Of a stretch of DNA of 10,929 nt, positions 8,181 through 10,929 are shown piece by piece. Source of the DNA: Clostridia bacterium (lineage in GTDB: Bacteria; Bacillota; DSM-16504; Desulfitibacterales; Desulfitibacteraceae); contig JAGXSK010000251.1 of assembly GCA_018333845.1 (NCBI GenBank), positions 1 to 10,929 of the forward strand. The letters are read 5' to 3'. Numbering within the stretch: the first letter of the stretch is position 1; each line of letters opens with the position of its first letter. Under the pieces are notes generated by a model. The model saw nothing but the letters and a program-made list of their open reading frames with translations. It was not told the DNA's origin and made no database searches. The position numbers were made by a program, and so were the translations under genes.

Positions 8181-8210
8181 ATGAAAACGATTTCATTTTC
8201 ATGTTATTAT
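8181..8210 (+). promoter_or_regulatory. Candidate extended -10 promoter for the methyltransferase/ECF operon
   Basis: TG-T-TATTAT (8202-8210) is an extended -10 element. ATGAAA at 8181-8186, 18 bases upstream, matches the -35 consensus at 4 of 6 positions. The start of transcription would be near 8217, giving a short leader with GAGGGGGA (8226-8233) before ATG 8241. The operator overlaps the -35, so binding there should block the polymerase. Confidence 0.45.
8182..8195. promoter_or_regulatory. CcpA cre / LacI-family operator, site 2
   Basis: TGAAAACGATTTCA differs from site 1 by one base in the core and extends to 7-base inverted arms (AATGAAA at 8180-8186, TTTCATT at 8191-8197). Its centre is 237 bases from that of site 1. 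It sits across the -35 and spacer of the candidate promoter at 8202-8210, the position expected for a repressor site. Confidence 0.7.
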
Positions 8211-8240
8211 TAAAAATCTCCATCTGAGGGGGAGCAAAAC

Positions 8241-9074
8241 ATGTTAGTAATAGGAGCCATGATCAACACCAGTGTTAAAGGTGTAGATGAGGTAATAGAA
8301 AGTCGAGATGAAAATCGTCTTGTAAAAATAGCAGGAACACAGATAGAATATGGAGCAAAAATGCTTGCTTTAAACTGTGGTTCGCGGATAAGAACTGAGC
8401 CAGAAGATATGGAATGGATGATTAAGACCATACAAAAGAGTCTTTCGGTTGCTATTTGTATTGACAGCCCCAATCCCGATGCGTTTAAAGCTGGGCTGAA
8501 GGCACATAAGGATGATTTTGGAAAACCACTAGTAAACTCTATTACTGCAGAGCAAGACCGTATTGAAGCTATTCTTCCACTGGTTAAACTCTATGACACA
8601 ACGGTGGTTGGTTTATTAATGGATGAAAGGGGGATGCCCAGGGAGGCAGAAGAAAAATTAAAATGTGCAGTTAAGATTTTTGATGCATTGGATGAGTACG
8701 GAGTTTCAAAGGAAAAGGTTTATTTGGATCCGCTGCTTTTCCCTGTTTCAGTGGACAGCCAAAATGGAAATAATTTTTTAACTACACTAAAAGCAATTAA
8801 AACTACATACCCTCAAGCAAAAACAATATGTGGGTTAAATAATATTTCTTTTGGATTACCAGAACAGGAGCTTATTAATCACACATTTGTTGCAATGTGT
8901 GGAGCCTTAGGAATGGATGCTGTCTTCATCGAAAAAACAAAAGTTACAGGTGCCGCCTTTAAGGCCATTGAATTGCTGTTGGGTAATGACGACTACAGCT
9001 TGGATTACTTGAAGGCATACAGGGAAGAAAAACTAAGCATTTATAAAAAGGAGGATAACTATGTTTGCAATTAA
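8241..9074 (+). CDS. Methyltetrahydrofolate:corrinoid methyltransferase, AcsE/MtgA-like
   Basis: A 277-aa pterin-binding TIM-barrel protein resembling AcsE (methyltetrahydrofolate:corrinoid/iron-sulfur protein methyltransferase) and the MtgA/DhMT-type methyltransferase II enzymes. These transfer a methyl group between a corrinoid protein and tetrahydrofolate. It starts MLVIGAMIN, and family-typical blocks follow: CIDS (Asp75), VNS (Asn99), YLDP (Asp163) and GLNNIS with Asn201, aligning with the catalytic Asn of AcsE's GLSNVS. One oddity is that the usual Asp of the DLN motif is Ala43 in ALNCG. The ribosome binding site GAGGGGGA is well placed. No carbon monoxide dehydrogenase/acetyl-CoA synthase or corrinoid protein gene is nearby, so a catabolic methyl-transfer role fits better than Wood-Ljungdahl core AcsE. 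The 3' end overlaps the next gene by 14 bases. Its partner corrinoid protein must be encoded elsewhere. Confidence 0.88.
   Translation: MLVIGAMINTSVKGVDEVIESRDENRLVKIAGTQIEYGAKMLALNCGSRIRTEPEDMEWMIKTIQKSLSVAICIDSPNPDAFKAGLKAHKDDFGKPLVNSITAEQDRIEAILPLVKLYDTTVVGLLMDERGMPREAEEKLKCAVKIFDALDEYGVSKEKVYLDPLLFPVSVDSQNGNNFLTTLKAIKTTYPQAKTICGLNNISFGLPEQELINHTFVAMCGALGMDAVFIEKTKVTGAAFKAIELLLGNDDYSLDYLKAYREEKLSIYKKEDNYVCN
9046..9053 (+). promoter_or_regulatory. Ribosome binding site inside the methyltransferase gene
   Basis: AAAGGAGG lies in the end of the methyltransferase coding region, 7 bases before ATG 9061. It supports the 14-base overlap and translational coupling to the membrane-protein gene rather than a later start. 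Confidence 0.75.
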
Positions 9075-9789
9075 AGTTAGAAAGCATCACCCTGCTTTAA
9101 TAGCAGTATGGGCTGCGTTAATAGCTGCCTCAGCTTTTTTACCAACATTTCCTGTGTTTGGAACTGGAGGCAACTTTAGTGTAGGAATGGCCCTTGCGCC
9201 ATTAGCAGGCATTTTCTTTGGACCCTTTGCAGGAGTTTTGGCTGTTGCAATCGGTGAAGTTATTAGTGCAATGATAGCTCCTCATACGGCACCCCTGGGA
9301 TTACTAATGCCACTAATTAACATGACCAATGCTTTTGCAGCTGGCTATTTAGTTAGAGGAAGATGGCAGATATGTTTAGGAATAATAATTATAGGAACTT
9401 TAATTTGGCTTACTCATCCTATTCCAAGACAGGTTCCAGTTTTCTTATTAGTTTATCTGTCTGGAATGATAATGGCACCAATAGGGGGTATAATTGGGCT
9501 TAAACTCTTTAATAACCCAAAAACAGTAATCAAAACAGCAGGCTTATTCTTAATGGCTTATCCATGTTATATAGCAGGTTCCACTGTAGCAAATTACATT
9601 ACCATACTAATGTTTGACCTGCCTGTAGATTTATGGAGGTTCTTGACCTGGATGATACCCTTTGAAAGAACTGTATTTTCAATAGGAGCAGCAATCATTG
9701 GTGTTCCGTTAATTGTGGCCTTGCCTAAGATAGGAATTTTCGTAGGACCTGAATTCGATAAAGAAGAGGAAGATGACAGAGACGATTAA
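9061..9789 (+). CDS. Membrane protein, probable ECF transporter S (substrate-binding) component
   Basis: A 242-aa integral membrane protein with about six hydrophobic segments, rich in Gly/Ala. Characteristic stretches are GGNFSVGMALAPLAGIFFGP (37-56) and PLGLLMPLINMTNAFAAGYL (78-97), and the C-terminal tail is strongly acidic (DKEEEDDRDD). Size, composition and the EcfT gene 83 bases downstream support an ECF S component, which binds a vitamin or similar micronutrient and uses a T subunit plus two ATPases for import. I do not recognise the substrate subgroup. The overlap with a folate/corrinoid methyltransferase makes a cobamide, folate or methylated compound attractive, but that is guilt by association. 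Start set by AAAGGAGG 7 bases upstream. Alternative: an unrelated small permease. Confidence 0.7.
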   Translation: MFAIKVRKHHPALIAVWAALIAASAFLPTFPVFGTGGNFSVGMALAPLAGIFFGPFAGVLAVAIGEVISAMIAPHTAPLGLLMPLINMTNAFAAGYLVRGRWQICLGIIIIGTLIWLTHPIPRQVPVFLLVYLSGMIMAPIGGIIGLKLFNNPKTVIKTAGLFLMAYPCYIAGSTVANYITILMFDLPVDLWRFLTWMIPFERTVFSIGAAIIGVPLIVALPKIGIFVGPEFDKEEEDDRDD

Positions 9790-9795
9790 AGGTGC

Positions 9796-9876
9796 ATGAT
9801 CAAATCATCTGTGCTCGCCTCCGATGAAGGGGTGAGCATGGATGATACTATACAGAAGCTAGGGGGAGGTCAATGA
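9796..9876 (+). CDS. Possible 26-codon ORF filling the gap between S and T genes
   Basis: The open frame begins 6 bases after the S-component stop and ends in ATGA, overlapping the EcfT start, so it fills the gap almost exactly. The 26-residue product is polar (starts MIKSS, ends KLGGGQ), with no membrane segment and no family I know. The start has AAAGG only 3 bases upstream, which is poor; an internal in-frame ATG at 9838 has AAGGGG 5 bases upstream and would give 12 residues. The fit to both neighbours suggests a coupling or leader peptide, but a chance frame is quite possible. Confidence 0.3.
   Translation: MIKSSVLASDEGVSMDDTIQKLGGGQ
9812..9838 (+). other. Strong hairpin upstream of the EcfT gene
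   Basis: TGCTCGCCTC (9812-9821) pairs with GGGGTGAGCA (9829-9838) over ten positions including two G-U pairs, with a 7-base loop. There is no T tract, so it is not a terminator. It lies inside the 26-codon frame and could set the ratio of S to T subunit synthesis through mRNA processing or stability. Confidence 0.5.
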
Positions 9877-10676
9877 GTACAGTCCTATATGTGCCGGGAG
9901 ATAGCTTTTTCCACAGGCTAGATCCAAGGGTTAAAATTATAATGCTTATTTTGTTCACCTTTATGATATTTCTAATAAAGAATTTTGTACTAATTTCGAT
10001 TATGTTTGGTTTAACAATTAGTCTCTGGCTTGTATCAGGTTTATCCATCAAAAGGCTTGCCGGTATGGCAAAGTTGTTAATTGGAATTTTTGCTTTTGTA
10101 ATTATTATTCAAGGTATCTTTCAGCTTGGGGATACTTATCTAGTTGCACCTCTCATTCCTGAAATAGTACCCTTGATTGGGGGAAAAGGAAGAATAACTT
10201 TAGAGGGACTCCTGTTTGGAGTATTGATAAGTTATAGGTTATTAACATTAATCTGCCTTCTTCCGCTGATAACCATGACCACGCCTGTACATCATATTGC
10301 CTTGGGGCTTGTAAAACTGGGCTTACCCTACAAGGTAGCATACATGGCCACAACCGCACTAAACCTGGTACCATCCTTTAAGGAAGAAATTAATACTATC
10401 ATGGAGGCACAGAAGCTAAGAGCCTTTACAGTATTTGAAGAGGGCAGTTTACCACAAAAGTTGAAAGCATATCCTGCACTAGTAGTCCCCTTGGTAATTG
10501 GCGCAATGAGAAGAGCTCAACTAATGGGCGTGGCAATGGATGCTAGAGCATTTGGAGCATTTAAGTGCAGATCCTATATTGAAGATTTTACCTTTGCCAA
10601 AAAAGACATGGTTGCTGTAGCACTAGTTGTAGCCTTTTTTATAGTGATGGTAGCAGTTAACTTTATATACTGGTAG
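9873..10676 (+). CDS. ECF transporter transmembrane component EcfT (CbiQ family)
   Basis: A 267-aa membrane protein of the EcfT/CbiQ family, which couples ECF ATPases to an S component. Diagnostic features are HRLDPRVKI after a short N-terminus (14-22), hydrophobic segments in the ranges 21-55, 66-82, 110-135, 203-217 and 244-264, and the two cytoplasmic coupling helices carrying short Arg motifs: AQKLRA (179-184) and AMDARAFG (221-228). The canonical first motif is Ala-Arg-Gly; here both read x-Arg-Ala, a mild variation. It starts at ATG 9873 behind GGGGGAGG (9863-9870), overlapping the TGA of the 26-codon frame. It should work with the membrane protein encoded just upstream. Two EcfA ATPases are also needed, and none is present downstream, where the operon breaks at a mobile element. 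Confidence 0.9.
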   Translation: MSTVLYVPGDSFFHRLDPRVKIIMLILFTFMIFLIKNFVLISIMFGLTISLWLVSGLSIKRLAGMAKLLIGIFAFVIIIQGIFQLGDTYLVAPLIPEIVPLIGGKGRITLEGLLFGVLISYRLLTLICLLPLITMTTPVHHIALGLVKLGLPYKVAYMATTALNLVPSFKEEINTIMEAQKLRAFTVFEEGSLPQKLKAYPALVVPLVIGAMRRAQLMGVAMDARAFGAFKCRSYIEDFTFAKKDMVAVALVVAFFIVMVAVNFIYW

Positions 10677-10702
10677 GAGGAGGAAAGTCTGAAATGAAGT
10701 AA
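10675..10702 (+). pseudogene. Orphan ribosome binding site and aborted start; probable stump of the next operon gene
   Basis: AGGAGGAGG (10675-10683) overlaps the EcfT stop and is followed 10 bases later by ATG-AAG-TAA (10694-10702). A site this strong normally precedes a real gene, and an ECF ATPase would be expected here. The frame collapses at once and non-coding, hairpin-rich DNA begins, consistent with a mobile element inserted at or just after the start codon. Confidence 0.45.
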
Positions 10703-10785
10703 AATGCTTACCTGTAAGGTAAAAGAACATAGCAAACAAGCCATCAGTCGATGACTTTTTAAAAAGATATTGGCTTAGCAAGTAA
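10703..10785. repeat. Hairpin-rich non-coding tail of a probable insertion sequence
   Basis: Three inverted repeats are packed here: TTACCT-GTA-AGGTAA (10708-10722); AAGCCA (10738-10743) with TGGCTT (10771-10776); and, inside the latter, the perfect palindrome CTTTTTAAAAAG (10755-10766). The DNA lies just beyond the stop codon of the minus-strand transposase, so it is probably that element's terminal non-coding region. The outer boundary is not determined. It may include a transcription terminator or a guide-type RNA. Confidence 0.4.
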
Positions 10786-10929
10786 TCAAACCACAGTTTT
10801 AATACGGTAACCTTGAGTTTTAGCCAATAGAATCGCTTGTTCTACCGTGATTTCACGGTTTACTGGGAGAACATCTGACTTTCTATATAACTCAGCATTA
10901 TACGGTTCTTTCTTTTTAAGGATATTGTA
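10786..10929 (-). CDS. Transposase C-terminus, probable IS110 group (5' part outside window)
   Basis: On the minus strand an open frame runs from the window edge to a TGA at 10786-10788, giving 47 C-terminal residues. The segments KKKEPYNAELYRKSD, VNREITVEQAI and LLAKTQGYRI look like the end of IS110-group transposases (after the C-terminal Tnp_20 domain), where a helix, a K-x-PYNxELY stretch and a final QGY are common. The catalytic DEDD domain would lie outside the window, so the family call rests on the tail only. It is convergent with the ECF operon. Another transposase family, or a non-transposase, remains possible. Confidence 0.5.
   Translation of the reverse strand, partial: YNILKKKEPYNAELYRKSDVLPVNREITVEQAILLAKTQGYRIKTVV

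Larger units (their letters stand above)
7930..8240. other. Gene-free control region between two operons
   Basis: These 311 bases are very AT-rich, and I see no convincing coding frame in them on either strand. From left to right they hold a cre-like operator, a tandem CTGTATC repeat within a terminator-like fold, a long A/T tract around 8090-8130, a TATAAT box, and a second cre-like operator overlapping an extended -10 promoter just before the methyltransferase gene. I looked for a cobalamin or folate riboswitch, which the neighbours would make plausible, and found no recognisable conserved core. Confidence 0.7.

Noticed and set aside
7930..8240. Cobalamin or tetrahydrofolate riboswitch upstream of the methyltransferase gene
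   Set aside because: The region is AT-rich with few strong stems and I could not find a conserved riboswitch core; the operators explain control better. A covariance-model search could settle it.
8210..8473. Minus-strand 87-codon frame overlapping the methyltransferase start
   Set aside because: It lies opposite the conserved N-terminus of the AcsE-like gene and shows no family features.
9848..10374. Minus-strand frames 9848-10051 and 10153-10374
   Set aside because: Both are antisense to the EcfT gene, with no domain or start signals.
1..10929. CRISPR array, tRNA or rRNA gene
   Set aside because: No regularly spaced repeats and no tRNA- or rRNA-like sequence were seen on either strand.

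Overview
The window reads as AT-rich DNA from an anaerobic Firmicute, most likely a clostridium-type (possibly acetogenic) organism. The signs are low GC, strong purine-rich Shine-Dalgarno sites, long co-directional operons, several corrinoid-type methyltransferase homologues, an ECF vitamin-type transporter and LacI/CcpA-type operators. Species cannot be named from the sequence alone.

Region 1 (1-7929) is a tightly packed plus-strand operon that enters from the left edge. It encodes two permeases of a CUT1 (MalF/MalG-type) sugar ABC transporter (the first cut by the window edge), an MsmK/UgpC-type ATPase, three different proteins of the uroporphyrinogen decarboxylase (UroD) fold, and a GH13 alpha-glucosidase of the oligo-1,6-glucosidase type. 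No solute-binding protein is visible; it probably lies just upstream. The UroD-like proteins resemble the MtaA/MtbA/CmuA methyltransferase branch more than the haem enzyme HemE. The set therefore suggests uptake and hydrolysis of an alpha-glucoside combined with methyl-group transfer, for example O-demethylation of a methylated sugar or a methoxylated glycoside. That is inference.

Region 2 (7930-8240) is a 311-base gene-free control region. It has a near-perfect CcpA/LacI-type operator at each end (7945-7958 and 8182-8195), a weak terminator-like fold, and two possible promoters for the next gene.

Region 3 (8241-10676) is a second plus-strand unit: an AcsE/MtgA-like methyltetrahydrofolate:corrinoid methyltransferase, a membrane protein resembling an ECF transporter S component, an unassigned 26-codon ORF containing a strong hairpin, and an EcfT/CbiQ transmembrane protein. 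The methyltransferase could carry methyl groups between a corrinoid protein and tetrahydrofolate, which links this unit conceptually to the UroD-like proteins of region 1. No corrinoid protein and no ECF ATPase are present in the window.

Region 4 (10677-10929) begins with a strong ribosome binding site that leads only to ATG-AAG-TAA. About 80 bases of hairpin-rich non-coding DNA follow, and then the C-terminal end of a probable IS110-group transposase on the minus strand. The simplest reading is that a mobile element inserted where the next operon gene (perhaps the ECF ATPase) used to start.
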